Below are positions 13,901-28,600 of a stretch of 64,000 bases of DNA, piece after piece. The notes beneath the pieces were generated by a model. That model was not told where the DNA came from and searched no databases. It saw only the letters and a program-made list of their open reading frames with translations. This DNA is from Linyphia triangularis (Eukaryota; Arthropoda; Arachnida; Araneae; Linyphiidae). The position numbers and the translations under genes are program-made. Every line of letters starts with the position of its first letter. Position 1 is the stretch's first letter. The DNA is taken from NCBI GenBank assembly GCA_963978545.1, contig OZ021726.1:32212459-32276458 (forward strand). Reading direction: 5' to 3'.

Positions 13901-16900
13901 AAAATTGCTATAACCACCACTTTTAAATTAGAAACTCTCCCTCCAACGTCAGCTGAGGCACGTCATCATTCACTTTGTGTTTATCATCAAATACAACAGT
14001 GGTTAAGAAATGTTCCTCAACCTACAATGTTACCTACTTTTCCAGATGAACTGTTATAAATTATACCTTGCAACAGTAAGAGTAACTGCAACTCAAGTAG
14101 AGGGTGTGATTGCAGGAAAGCAGAACTTAAATGCTCATATATTTGTGGACAATACCCAGGGATGTGCAAAAACAGATTCGTAGATAGTATACTATTTGAT
14201 GAAGAAAGCAGCCTAGTATTTCTGCTTTAATGACAAAAAAGATTTTTAAAAATATAAATATATATCTTCTAAAAGAAAATTTTTTTCTAGTCGTATAACC
14301 CTTCAACCACTCTTAACATCACTTTCTATTTTATTTCAAGGACGGGGATTATAAGAATTATATCCTACAAGTATTGTTATTGCTTTTTTTTATGTATTAT
14401 TAGTTATTGCATTTTAACAATACGTAAATAGTTGAAAATTAAAATTTTCCAAGGAAAATGTTTATTCAGAGATATTTTTTCTCATAGATGCGTATTACAT
14501 GTTTATCTACATATCTATGTAATATGATATTGTATTCCAGTTTAAAAAAGGTCTTAAATGGAAAAGACTTGAGGAAAATGGTTATTGTGTCTGATTTGAT
14601 CAGGGTGAAACACCGCACGCTTTATTATGAGACTCCCATTACGAGGTAGCGTTTCACTGAAACTCTCATATATCTGCAACTATTTATCACACAAGCAATA
14701 TTTATAAATCTCTAAAAATCTGAAAAAGAGTTTAATAGTTTTATGCCAAATGTTTAAATCTTTTATTAATAATAGAAGCGCTCAAATCGAAAAATAATAG
14801 AAAAATACATGGTTTTTCGAATTTGACAGGCTTTTATCAATTTGTAAGTTAATGAATGATATCAAATTTATATTTAAATTAAAGCCCATTTATTTACCTT
14901 TCATTTGAGCTCTATTTGAGCTCAATGCGACTAGCCGTTCTTCAGTAACAGCTGCTCCAGCATTTCTCCAGCGCCCCAGCATTCCACCTAAAAACCAGGA
15001 AGCCGAAGGGGGAGAGTAGGGGACTTTTTGTGGGTTGCTCAGGGCATCAAATAGAGCCACTCTGCAAAATTTCAGCTCAATGGGAATTTATGCAAGGTTC
15101 AACTCTAGAATGACTGGACTAATAGGACATGATAGGATAATGAACCTGTGTGACATACGTAACACAAAGAGAGTTTGAGCAAATTTTATTCAGTTAAACT
15201 TATTCAGTTGAAGTATATAAAAGGTTAAGCCGTGCTTGTTGTAGAGCATATGTATACCCTACCCTCGTTGAAGGTTTAGGAATGCTTATGTTTGGTGTGG
15301 AAGATAATACTCTGTTTTTCTATGTGTTCTACAGAGTGCATTTTTGGCAATTGAAGGACCTAAACCCCTGTAGTTTTTTAGTAGGTTGTGTGGTTGAAGA
15401 TAGACATACCAGAAAAAAAAAATACTATTATTTGATGATGAGTATTTTAAGCATGAGCTTAAAATATTCATCATCATATAAGAATATTTTTTATATTTCT
15501 GTCTTTTTGCAACTTAAAATGGTTGTTAAATACTATTTGGTCACTCTCTACAATCTAAAACCTAGGTGTAACGAAATATTAGTGTTAACTTTTTTTTCAA
15601 TAGAAAATACTGGAATAGCTGAAGCTAATATTGCAATTAACCGTGATAGCCAAACAGCTTTCCTTCAATGTTTCTGTTTCCCTTCTTTTTTTTATGTTTT
15701 ACATAAACTCAAATACACATACATACTTTTTTTTATACATGTTCAATATTTTATTTATCCTTCTTACTGACTGTAGTTGCAATTAGAGAGTGTGAGGGGA
15801 GGGGGGGAGTTAATTTCCCCCTACTTTTTGAAATTTTATTGATTTTGTGGTGGATTTTTTTTTTTCAATTTTGGAGTTTTACCCTCACTTATGACTCTCA
15901 ATTTCTACTGCAGCTTATTTACTGTTTTAATTATTCTAGTCTTAGTAACTATTTATAGATTATATATTCCTAAGTGCAAATAAATTACTTTTTTTAAAGA
16001 TTTTAATAACTGTTTGATTTTTGTTACAAAATAATGGAATTTCCTAATGTATGGTGATGGACATTTATTTAAAATTTTATCGTGCTTGTTTTTCATTTGC
16101 TTACAAATTAATTTTTCTTTTGTTAATAGGTATGCAATGAAATGTCTTGATAAAAAACGGATTAAAATGAAACAGGGTGAAACTTTAGCATTAAATGAGA
16201 GGATAATGTTATCTCTTGTGAGCACTGGAGTAAGTAGCATTTTTGGATACATTTTGGGAAATTGATTTTGCATGTAGTATTTTTTTTAATGTATGAGATT
16301 GTTATGTAAGTATTCTATGAAATGCTATTGTGTTTTCTTAAAACTACAATAAATTGTATTAAATAAAATAATTTACCTTAAAACCTAGTTTTACTGCTAA
16401 ATTCTTTTATAAATGTACATATAATTTCGACGATTTTTTTAAACTGTTTTATCTTAAAATAAATAAAATATGATTGAAGTTAGATGATATCATTTTCAAA
16501 ACTATTATTAGTAGTATTAATATTGTTGCGTAGATGGGTTCGAAAGATTTTAAGCCAAAGCAGATCAAAACTTGCAGAAATTTATTCCAATATAACTCTT
16601 CACAGATTCCTTTACAACTCCAGAACTTCTCATTATAGTAGACTCAATACAGCTCTATACACAACAATAGAGCACAAATAGCAGTTAAACTTGACACACA
16701 ACTGCTAAATTGCCGCAAAAGACAATGGAATACAGTTCGCTTTCGGAACTCTCTAAATGCTTGCTGATAGACAACCAAGTCAGTAACTCCACTCAGTCAG
16801 TATCTCAACTAACTCAGTAATTTCAGTCAACTAACTCAGTGACTCACGGCCGGCCTTATATAGGAGTCAAACCTTCTTGAAACTTCTAGAGGTAGATATT

Positions 16901-19900
16901 TGGAGAACTTTCCAGATCGTAGTCGAAAAGTCCTATACATGTGCATGGGGACCAAAAATGATCCAAGTTTCCAATGATCCAATTGTCTCCAAGTTTGGCG
17001 ACATTTGGCGAGTGTAAGTGTTTGGCGAAATTAGTCGCCAAAACCGTCGCCAACTTGGCTCTATCTCGCCAATTTGGCGAGATTGCCATTACCATAATGT
17101 TAAATGCCATGCTCCTTGTAAAACTCGCTTTCCAGCGTTATCTCTGCAAAACTCGTTATCAGGCATTAAGACACATTTTGCAGGGAAGCCAAGTTAACTA
17201 TTGCACTGCCTTATGCGAAATGTACATAAATTTTCCTATTTACAAAATTAACACTCTGAAATATTTACAAATATATAAAAATTCGTAACAATATATATTG
17301 AAAATTAAACTATAATTAATATAAAATAATTTTAATTTTTTTCTCTCGCTTTTTTATTAAAATGAAATGCAGGATTAAAATTTATTACAAATCAGAGTTT
17401 ATGTACCTTTTGACTTTTGTGAACTTGAAAATTTGTATTTTGAATGAACTTTTCTTTATATAGGAAGACTGTCCATTTATTGTATGTATGACTTATGCAT
17501 TTCAAACCCCTGACAAACTATGTTTCATTTTGGACCTAATGAATGGTAAGCTAATATGTATTCATTTTTATTAGAAAAAGTTAAGAATTTGTGTCTACAA
17601 TTGCATTTACATAATTTACAACTCCTAAGTACCATAAAACAGGGTGAATCTGAACACTTTCAAAATCAAAATCGGGTCTTATAAGATCGTTTACGATTAT
17701 ATTTTTGACTTTGAAACTCCAGTCTTACCTTCTTATTTAAGGATAAGCACCAAATGTGAATAGGAACATAAACATATCACGATAAAAAAATTCCTTTAAT
17801 ATGATAGACAAAAAAGTTGTTTTCGTCAAAATTACTATCAAAACAAATCATGTTTCAATGTGTCAACTCTTCTCTTAACCTAATACAAAACAAAATAATC
17901 GATATTGCTTTAAAACTAATAATATTTTTAAAACTATTTAACGTCTGCGTGCTGTAAATTGACTTGCAACCTCCTTAAAATATTTTGAGGAAATACTGTC
18001 AAACCCTGTTAACGTGTAGTCGATGGGGCAGCCGGAATTGTTTGCGTTAACCAAATTTCATGTTTAACGAATAAATTACTGTTAAGTTTCAAATACAGAG
18101 AACTAATTTTACTTGGCGTGAAATGGGATTTCATGTTAAGCGATTTCACATTAACAGGGTTTGACTGTATAAAGGTATACTCCTCTATTTCAGAAAATCT
18201 CTCTTTACCAGAGTGCTTTTTGCAAAACGCACTCATTTAGAGTCTGTATATGAATTGCATTTTTTCATATACCTTTGCAATAACAAAGCTACTAGAAAAA
18301 AGTCTTCTGGTACAACTAGGTTTTCTGGAACTGGGTTTCTAAAATAGACTTCTCTTCAGACATTGATTCATACCTAAACTCTTGACATTAAACTTTGACA
18401 TTTCTTGAAACTAAAGTATTCAGATTCTTCTTCAGTCGTTGAATCTTGTGTGGGAACATCACGTTTTTATTCCTCGATACACCCTGCAAATCTCAAAATC
18501 ATGATGTGCCAAATCATGATGTGTGATTGGTAAAATGAAAAGTTTTAAAACAGAGTTAAATAAATTATGGCCTGCTGTTGTGGGTGTTTATATTTATCTA
18601 AAAAATATATGTCTGTAATAGATACATGTTAGTAGTACTTACAGAATATTTTTGGAAAGTTTAAAATTCACTGGATTGTATACACGCTATTCCAGAATTT
18701 GTAAACAAATGGACAATATTAGAAACCCTATAAAACATATATTCTGAGATTCCAAACGTGTTAGGCATATAAAATTTAATTTATATGTAATCAATAGAAC
18801 TGCTTTATTTATAAAAAAGTGTAATTTCTTTGTAATTTCATTAAGCTTTATTTTGATTCACGCCGCTGTTCCTAGTCTCCCTGTTTTACAGTACATCAAG
18901 TGGAGATAATATGTTATGTTATATAATGTTTTAATCATTATATGATCATACACACTTTGAATTAAGTAGGCGTATATTTTATTGCGCATTTTCTTGTTTC
19001 TTTATGGTAAGTATATTGTGGTAAGTAACTAGCCTATTGCCTAAAGTTAATGTATATTTAAAAGCATTTTGATGATATATTTAAATATTTTGTACCATTT
19101 GATATAATATTTTTGGTTTTGAAATATAATTTAATTTGAATTGTTTACTAAAATGGGAACTTTTAAAACTTAAAAATTTCCATGTCTTATATTTTTGTAG
19201 TTTCGTTAGTAGATATCATTTATTACACATTTGATTAATTCCAAACTATTCTCAATTGAACTATTTATTCTAAACCGCTGTAAGTGATAATTACTGTGAC
19301 CTAAAAAAATGCTTTTGTAATTTTTCATTTATTATACTAATCAAATAATGATTTAATGACTTATTATTCTTGCAATCATTATTTACTCAATTCCAGTTGT
19401 AAATTTTTTTTTATTCAAAGTTACACTTTAGATATTTAGTAAAAATTCTTTGATAGAAGAGAGCTCCTAAGTTGACAGTCAATACAAACATAAAAAAAAA
19501 AAAAAAAAAACCTTTTGCGTTAAATAATTTAATATGTCAACATATTTAAAATTAAATCTTTCACTAGTGCCTTTCATAACTTTTATTAAATTGTGTTACT
19601 TTAGATTACATTTATTGTAGCGGTCATTTGTTAATTATTGGTTTTAGGTGGTGACCTCCACTATCATCTCTCTCAACATGGCGTGTTTACTGAACAAGAA
19701 ATGAGATTCTATGCTGCTGAAGTCATCTTAGGCTTGGAGCATATGCACAAACGTTTTGTTGTGTATAGGGACCTCAAGGTCTCAAATACATTTTTAAACA
19801 AATTTGTAACATTATTTAAGCAAATTTGTATTTTGTGTAAAATTCTATATTAGTTTTAAATAAACAAAGTATTTCTTTTTTTGAATTTTAGGATTTTTTT

Positions 19901-22900
19901 TAATAAGTTGCTATTCCATTCCTCCCCCCCCCCCCCTGCATCCATCCCTCTGACATAATCTGATTGGCTTTAAAACAAGTTAAGTTTAGGTGTCAGTTGT
20001 CGAGTTAAATTTGTATGAATTAAAAAATATGTTGTTGGAAAAGTATGGTGATTGGTAACCATCACTAGATTTTGCAATGTTTTCGTCTTTGTTTGATTAA
20101 AAAGTCAACTTTCCCAACCTGAGTTGCCAATTTCGTTGTGGCCTACTATATTATGTTAATAGTGTCAAGATTTTATTCCACCTAGTTGTTAAATACACAA
20201 CAATTCTAATTAAATTAATCATCCAGGGACTTACTAATTAGAACTTATAATTGCTCGCAATTTATCTAAAGCTTTTAAATTATATTTTAAATATATTTAA
20301 TCATATACATTTTTTTTTTATTCCAGCCAGCTAATATTCTACTTGATGAGCACGGTCATGTTCGTATCTCTGATTTAGGACTTGCATGTGATTTTTCCAA
20401 AAAGAAACCACACGCTAGCGTGTAAGTTGCAAAAATTCGTTCTACTCGTCATTCTTCTATAATTATTATAGTACACTTTCCAATAAATGGTATGCAACAG
20501 AGCTCTAATGTTAATATTGATCTTTTAGTGGAACCCATGGTTACATGGCTCCTGAAGTGTTATCAAAAGGAACTGCTTATGATTCCAGTGCAGATTGGTT
20601 CTCCTTAGGATGTATGTTATACAAGCTACTTAAAGGGTAAATTCAATTTTATTGACATGTTGATCATTCGTTGGCATTTTTATAATTTCTGAAAATATTG
20701 TTTTATGAAAACAATTACTTTTATAATAAAGTCAATGTTGTTTCAAATGGGTTTTCTTATAAACTATGTTAGGAAATTGACTTTCTATGTGAATTATGTG
20801 GAAATTCTTCTAAAATAAGATTATTGTATATTAGTTGTAGTCTATCTACTAATGTCGTGTTTTTTAATGGAGCTGATGGAGTTGAATTTCTTCAATTGAT
20901 CTTGATTGATAATTTTAAAATAAGTAATTTTTTCTATGAAAAACATACTAAAAATTTCCTGTTTATTTTAATAGTAAGCTCTTGCAAAAATTGCTTTTTA
21001 TATCTTAATCTAAATGTTTTTATAATAATTTAAATTCTTACAGTCACAGCCCATTCAGGCAGCACAAAACAAAAGATAAGCATGAAATTGACAGAATGAC
21101 TCTGACCATGGTAGGCCAAACATACAATTGCAGTTAAATCCATGCATTCTGTGATTTTTTTTTATAACTACTTGTGTTGTTATTTTTTGGTTTTTGTTTG
21201 TGTAAGAATGTAATGCTAATGTTATACTAAAATTAGATGCAATTACGCTAAGTTTGAATTTTACATGAATGTAATATTATATTGTATTAAAATGGCTTTT
21301 TCTTATGTTTTTCTTGCTTGTTTTATTTTATACATGTTTTATTTTTCATTGGTAAATGTGACCTGAAAGAATTTGACATCAATATGAATCATAAGGAAAT
21401 TCCCCTGAGACATGTTTGTTTCTAAAGCTGTTGAAAGCAAGTTTATTTACTTCTCAGGCATTCTCAGAGGAATCTTAATTAATCTTAGCAAAATATTGAC
21501 TTGAATTAACTGTTTAATCAGAAAGTTTTTTTGTTTAAAATATATATGAAGGTTTACTGTTATTTAGTTTTGTACCAAATGGAATACTGAAATTGGAAAA
21601 TATAGTTCAATTCAATTTGAAAAAGTGATTGGCCCAAATGGTCTTTTTGATTGTCTTTTTTATATTAGTCTCAAAATGACATGTTGGGTGAATAACATTT
21701 AATTGTGTTATTTAAAATAAATATCAAATTATTAAAAGACTGCTTTAAAGTAAATTTACTCTTTTAGGTACTTAATATTTTTGAATTTTACTAACTTACA
21801 TCCCTCTCCCCCCCCCCCCCCTTAATTTTTTGCTATATTTTGGTCGCTTTTTAGTTCTTGTAATTTCTTTGTTTACTTTCATGTATGTATGTTTCTTTAA
21901 CATAATAATGTTCAATAATTGTTTAGAATGTGGAATTGCCTGATAGTTTTAGTATCGAACTAAAGAATCTTTTGGAAGGCCTGCTTCAAAGGGATGTGGA
22001 TAAAAGGCTTGGCTGCAAGGCCCAAGGGTAGGTAGTCTACATTATGTTTCTGTGAACCTTCTATTATTTACAATTTTATACACATGACTGTCAGATTCTA
22101 GTGCTTGTTGACAGTGATGAAAATAAATTGACATATCTTGTATGAAGGATTCTTGTGAGGATTGATTCACCGCAGGGATGAGAGATTTCCTCCTTTTTTG
22201 TTTTTTATGTAACATTTTCTCTTTGTCCCTGTTTCGAGGATCCGCATTTTTCTGATCTGCACCAGTTTTTCCTGCAAGAAGCATACTTTTCTTCATGTCT
22301 AAACAAAAGATTTTCCCTCTTAGCTCCCCTTTCATCAAATATTAAGAGTTTTCTTCAGAAACTACTAATATTTGAAATTAATTATGAGAAATTTCATTGT
22401 ATCTTTAAAATTATTGAATTATCCTTCCTACATATTTTTGTGTGGAATTTTTGTGTATTCCTTTTGCGAACTTTTTAACGAATTTTTGGATTTCCTCCTT
22501 TTTGCTCTCTGATCACTCTCATCCCTATAACCGGAAAGGGTAAAGATAAAGTGCCAAATAATATCTGCTGTACTATAAATAGCAATTACTACTGTAAACA
22601 GAAAAAAATATATGAAAAAATCCATAAGCTAACTGTTATGATAGGTTTGGAGTTAAATTTTTTTTCTCTCCCCCCTACAGAGCAGACGAGGTGAAAGATC
22701 ACCCATTCTTCACGGGTATTGATTGGCAGCTGGTGTACCTTCAGAAGTACCCTCCTCCCCTCATCCCCCCACGTGGTGAAGTCAATGCAGCTGATGCATT
22801 TGACATTGGTTCTTTTGATGAAGAAGACACCAAAGGAATCAAGGTAATTACTCTTGGATATATTTCTTTTATTGTTTATTAAATTGAAATCATCAGTGTT

Positions 22901-25658
22901 TGAGGAGAAATCTTCAAAGATATTTTGGGATATTTTTTCAGCTACTGGTTTATAATTGTGATTTCTCCCCCAGCTTTTTTAATACTTTTTATTGTTTTTT
23001 TGGTACCTGCAAGTCATTGTTCCTTAAAAAACGTGATTTGAAGATAGTTCTGGGAGAATAAATGAACAATTTATAGAAAACTTGTTTTTTTGCGTTCCTA
23101 TTTTAGTTTCATAACAATACAACATTGGGAACCTGTGTTTTGGACTATAAAAATTAGTATCTAAGCATATTACTTGGAGTATAGTAGCGATATACTCAAA
23201 TTGATATAAAATGTCTGTAGGATTTATGATGCATTGTTAAAATATGGTGGTTATGAAAATATTGAGAAGAAGTCTCAACACATTTTACTTGCTGTTCACT
23301 TGGTTGAAACATTTGAAAAACTTTGAATTTGGTATCGGACATGAATAAAAAATATGTATAATTAAATTTAGTAGTATTTTCTGAACATGAATTTGTTTCA
23401 TTATGAGCATGCCAGGGCTTATTATATTTGATTAAAAAATCTTTTCCAATTTAATGATATTTAGATATAATAACAGAGGATATACATTGCATAGTAGTTA
23501 TTTTCAGGTCTTCTATCTAATAGTCTCTTTAATATTGACCTTAATTTAATTAATCATTTCTAATTGTGTGTTCCTATTTTGAATCCCTTCACAGATATTC
23601 TCTTTCTTTCTCACTTTCAACAAGCTATTCATGTGAGATTTGTTACATCAGCGTTTTTCTAATAAAGAGTCCCATAATTAATATTCAGTATTGATAATCG
23701 TAGCAACAGATTATTTTTGTTCACAGACTCAGTTTCTGCAGACCTCAGCACAATTTGCATGGTTAGTTTCCAGTGTGTTTCACAAGGCGATTCTTATTTA
23801 CTATAATATATTCATATCTGTCATTTTGGTCTCTTGCAGCCTCCTCCCTCCGACCTTCCAAAATAGTTCTATAAATGTGTATGCCTTGCCTAATTTATAA
23901 AATCATCTGAACTTTAGCTGAATAAATGTGTGTGATCTAAAGTATTTCGGTTTCGGTTGTGATCTAAAGTATTTCTTGCATTTTAGTTTTAGATAAGTCC
24001 TAAATTTACAAAATCATGTGAACATTACATAGATGTGCTATATCTTTGTAGTTATTTTCTTTTAAAATGTCAAAAGTATTATCCATTTTTCAGAAATACG
24101 ACAAAGATAATTTTAATGCTATTTTGAATTTTCTTTAAATTTATTTTCATTATTTCTGTAGCTGACAGATGCTGATCAGGAGCTTTACAAAAACTTCCCG
24201 GTTGTTATATCTGAGCGATGGCAACAAGAAATAGCCGAGACTGTTTTCGAAACTATTAATCTAGAAGCAGACAAAGTGGAACAAAAGAAGAAAGCTAAAA
24301 TGAAAATGAAGTTTGATGATGAGAAAGGTGTGTTTTGTTTGTATATAGTATTAAAAATGAATTTTTGTATTTGCTTGGGTCTTAAAAAATTATTATAATA
24401 AGTCACTGCAAGGAGACTGAAACCAATTTCTTTCTAATGTATCGAGCCATCCTTCTCAAATATCCAAATTACTCGGCGTATTTTTTTTTAACAACATTGC
24501 AGCACATTTTATAAATTGTTTAACTATCATGTTTTGTGGAACTTTGGTTTTAGATCAGTGTTTAAATTACTGAGCTAAAGAGAATACTGGCCTGGAGTAA
24601 CAACGCAGAATCACTTAACAAGCTGTAAAGCGAGCTTCTGCGGTAGGATGCAAACAACTTACCATTTAGCGAAATAGGCAAAACGTACATTTTTGCCCTG
24701 TTGCCTAGCATGTTTTTAACATGTTTTTCATGTTCTTTTCAAGCTGTTCAACAAAATCAATCATTTAACTTTTTCGAAATACTTTAGAACGGTAATTTAG
24801 AATGAAATTTCTTGTTGTGTGCATAATTACACAAACAGATCAGGAAAATTGTAACTTTAATTTCTTCATTAAGGCAATTTTTTTCCCCCTCTTGTATGTT
24901 GGATGGTAAAACTAACCTATATGGAATTTTTTGTTGGTCAATTGTCTAAAGCTAATTCGTTATTAGGTAAAGCCTGATTAATTATATGAATGCTCCTTTT
25001 TTGGTGTTAGCTAGTTATTTTGGTAAATCGTATAATAAATACAATTGGAAACTAAATGCTGCTTTTTAGATATGACTATTTCCCCAAATATTCGGAGTAT
25101 CATGAGGTTAAGTTTTGCCATTCTTTGTTAATCTGTTTTGGATTTCATTGTGTATAGAATTTAGCAACCAATCAGGAATACTATGTGTGTAAAACTATAA
25201 TATGTACTCAGCTATTTTTTTTTTTAAACATATTTATAGATAAATAGATTGGCTTTTGACCTTGATAATTGATTTATCAATCATAATTTGAATTAAAATA
25301 GATTGATGATTATATTTCGTTAAATTGCAATTTGAAATTGTGTAAAACTACAAGCTGAATTGAAAGAAATGTGTTTGCCTAGAACTAGTTTGAATTTTAA
25401 ACCTGGTAATTGCTCTATTGGTAATAGTTTTAAAATATTTTAATATGATTTTTAAGGTTGAACACATTTTATATAATTTCTAGCTAAACACAACCATTGC
25501 GAAACAAAATTGTTTATAAAAAAATTCTGATTTAATTAATGCTTGTAGCATATAACTATATTTAAATACATCAATGATTGTATGGTATGTCTAATTTAAT
25601 TAAAAGATGTTAGTAATTAATCTAAGATGTTAGTAATTAATCTAAGATGTTAGTCCTG

Positions 25659-25689
<31 letters not shown>

Positions 25690-28600
25690 AAAAAAAAAAA
25701 AAAAAAGGCTTAAGTCAAGTAGTTTCCCAAATATTTAGGTATTTTTTGTCAATATAGATTAGGATGTCAAATTGTAATTTTAAAGAAATGCTTGTGTAAC
25801 ATTCTGAAAGTTTTAGTTATATTTAATTATTATGTATAAGAATTGAAAATATATGTTTTCAAAAACATGTCTTCTAAAGTACCTATTTTCAAACTTCTAT
25901 AGCTAAAGGAATTAAAAATACTAAGAATAAAATAGTTGCGATCTATTTTAAAAATTAAATGAATTTTTACAGCTAAATGGGTAACTTATTATGTACTATA
26001 ATTATCACCCAGTAACATATAAAATGTTTTTGTTTTTTTTGTTAAAATTGTTTCATTTATTATTTCAAGATGCTTTTACATCTCCAAATAGCCTTACTCA
26101 ATTTATAGTGCGATATTCGTGATTGTAAAATAAATATTCATGTAAATTAAAAGAAAGCTAGATAAAAATGCTTGAACTTGAAATCTTCTCATTAATATTT
26201 GAAAGAGAGTTGAACTTAGATTTCCCTTCATAGTAGGTTAAGTTAAGACACAGAAAAATCCTCTTTCTAGTTCTGTAGCTCAGTGATTGAAATGTACTTT
26301 TTAGAAATGTTTAGCAATATTTTGATAATTTTTATTTCCTGAGTAGTTAATGGAATTACTATTTTCGAAGTGCCAATATGTTGGCAAAGTGTGATGGATT
26401 ATCATGTTTTGAAAACAAGGCTTACTTTAAATGTCTTTGAATAATGTTTAACACCATAGGACAATATTTTTTTTACAAATCGTCATTGCTTATTAGAATT
26501 ATGTAGTAAGATAGTAGAATTAAATTGTGGAGGACTAAAATGGAAAACAACCTAAGTACCAAAAAAAAATTGAAAAATCTTTTTTTTTTTTTTTTACAGA
26601 AAAATGTCCTAAATAGCAAGCTAAACAAAGTGGAGAACCACCAAAGTGCAAACTTCAGTAGCAATAGTTCAAATTCAATCTGAAGTATGTACTTAAGCAT
26701 TGTCTTAAGTACAAGATGCGATCATTGTTTGGCTCTCCTGAAATTTTTTCTTTTTTGGACTTTGGTTGTTTTTTATTTCTAGTCCTCAATTCATGTAAAT
26801 ATTATGCAATTTAAAATCAATTTCAATCGAAGTATTATTAAAATATCTACAATTTTCTGACATATTATATAATTTTGTTATGTATATTAAGTATCAAAGC
26901 AAACAGTTTCTTTAGCAGTCTTCTTTAATCATATTTGAATAATGGAACGACTTTTGAGCATTCTGAATTATAGTAATTTAGGGAAGAATTTTTTTTATTG
27001 ACAGAGTTAAAATTTACTTACAGAATCTGACTGCATAATTCATGGCTATATAAAAAAACTAGGGGGTCCCTTTGCATCAGCCTGGCAAACTCGTTATGGC
27101 AAACTTTATCCTAATCGTTTAGAGTTGCATACAGAATCAAGTAGTACCAAGCCAGAGGTAAGCTAAAATATTTTTAGTTCAAATTGTAACCCTTTTCTAC
27201 AACTTTCTATATATTCAATTAATTATTACTATTATTATTATTATTTTGATTTTATGCAGGTTAATATTGGAGCTTAGATTTTATTAATTCAGATTTGAAT
27301 TAAGTTGATACATAACAATAATAATACTTTTAGATGAAATTCAAATTTACAAATTCAAACCTGTGATTGGCTAACCTGTATTTGTAAATCACTTTTTTCA
27401 TCAGGTCAAAGAGTTGTGATCTGTTATGTTGTCTTGCATGTTTCATTAGTAAATTTGCTTTTTAGTTGATGATGCGTTCTAAATCTGTACAGAAAATTTC
27501 TTAATATTAAATGATGCAACTGAGAATTATTAGTGTATTTGGAAAATTATGGAATTATCAAAGATTTATCAAGGACTTTAATTTTCACTTTTTAAAATAA
27601 TCCACATGAGAACAAAAAAATAAATTTTTCTATCAAGCTATGTCGCTCCTTCTTTTATCAGATCATTCATTTCACTAAAGTTTATTTTTTATTTATATAA
27701 ATTTTGATGATTTGCATATTTTTAAAATTTAATGAAAAACTTTAACATTTGAACAAATTTATAACTAAATGAATTTTTTTGTGTGCCAAAAAAAGTTTTA
27801 AAAGTTAGTTTTTAATAATTTATATTGTTATTATAAATAACCAGAATTTGTGAGGGAAATTCAAGGTTTTTTTTTGGTGGATCACTCTTTGATGATTTAG
27901 CAGATGTTGACTAAACAGTTGAAGTATTGAGACACTCTTTATTGAATATCTTGATGAGAATTTATATAGTTAAAAGTTCAATTAAAGAATATAGTTATTT
28001 GATAGGCATCCTTTGAGCTAGCTGCTACTAGAGATTGGTAGAAAGAAAAATTAATTATTTTCTCTCTCTAGTACTCAGAGTGGCATTGTCACAGACATGT
28101 GTAGAATTCACTATACATTAGATGAGTTTACTCTTAGAGGAGGAAGAAAATTAGTGTTGTTTATACACAACATAACTGTATTAAGGAAAGGTGAAAGTAC
28201 AAAGTTAATCATATGTATTATTCAGGTTTTGTGGAAAGTTTGCATTTTTTAAAATTTTGCAATGAAAATATTTCAATTTGTTCCATTTAATCTACATTGC
28301 TAATTGGGTTATGGTACAAATTATTTTCAACATTACAATTATTTTTTAAATAATAGCTAAAGTGAGCAGTGAAGCTAGTAGGTTTTATGAGTTAAAAACT
28401 GAATAATAATAATAAAAAAAAAAAAAAAAATTACAAATCATTGTCAATTTTTATTTGTAAATCATAGGTTATTAATTCAGGCAAAAAGTTGTCCTATTCA
28501 TGGTTTAGACTTTGTGTATTTTCTTTCCCTTTTTTTAGAAATGATATCTCTGCCTAGTGATCTCTTTAAGTTTGGCTATAGTTTTTCATGGAGAAAAAGG

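Larger units (their letters stand above)
12031..15119. mobile_element. DNA transposon relic with ~480 bp terminal inverted repeats
   Basis: The left arm (12031 to about 12512) and the right arm (about 14649 to 15119) are inverted copies with small indels. The tips read GCCCAGTCATTCTAG on the left and GTCCAGTCATTCTAG on the right (reverse complement), followed by matching blocks such as TTGCATAAATTCCC and GGGGCGCTGGAG. Both ends abut TA (12029-12030 and 15120-15121), so the target duplication may be TA. Between the arms are broken reading frames, described separately. Long TIRs of this type occur in several DNA-transposon superfamilies and I cannot assign one. It lies in a GRK intron, so it is presumably spliced out. 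Confidence 0.85.
11857..16129 (+). other. GRK intron with 3.1 kb transposon relic
   Basis: The 4.3 kb intron between the glycine loop and the catalytic-lysine exon. Most of it is the long-TIR element at 12031-15119. A near-perfect 42-bp palindrome lies at 15434-15475. An open frame of 162 codons at 15282-15770 shows no recognisable domain and I regard it as chance. Confidence 0.85.

Noticed and set aside
15282..15770. 162-codon open frame in a GRK intron
   Set aside because: Low-complexity, hydrophobic and aromatic-rich translation typical of AT-rich non-coding DNA; no domain recognised and an intronic position.
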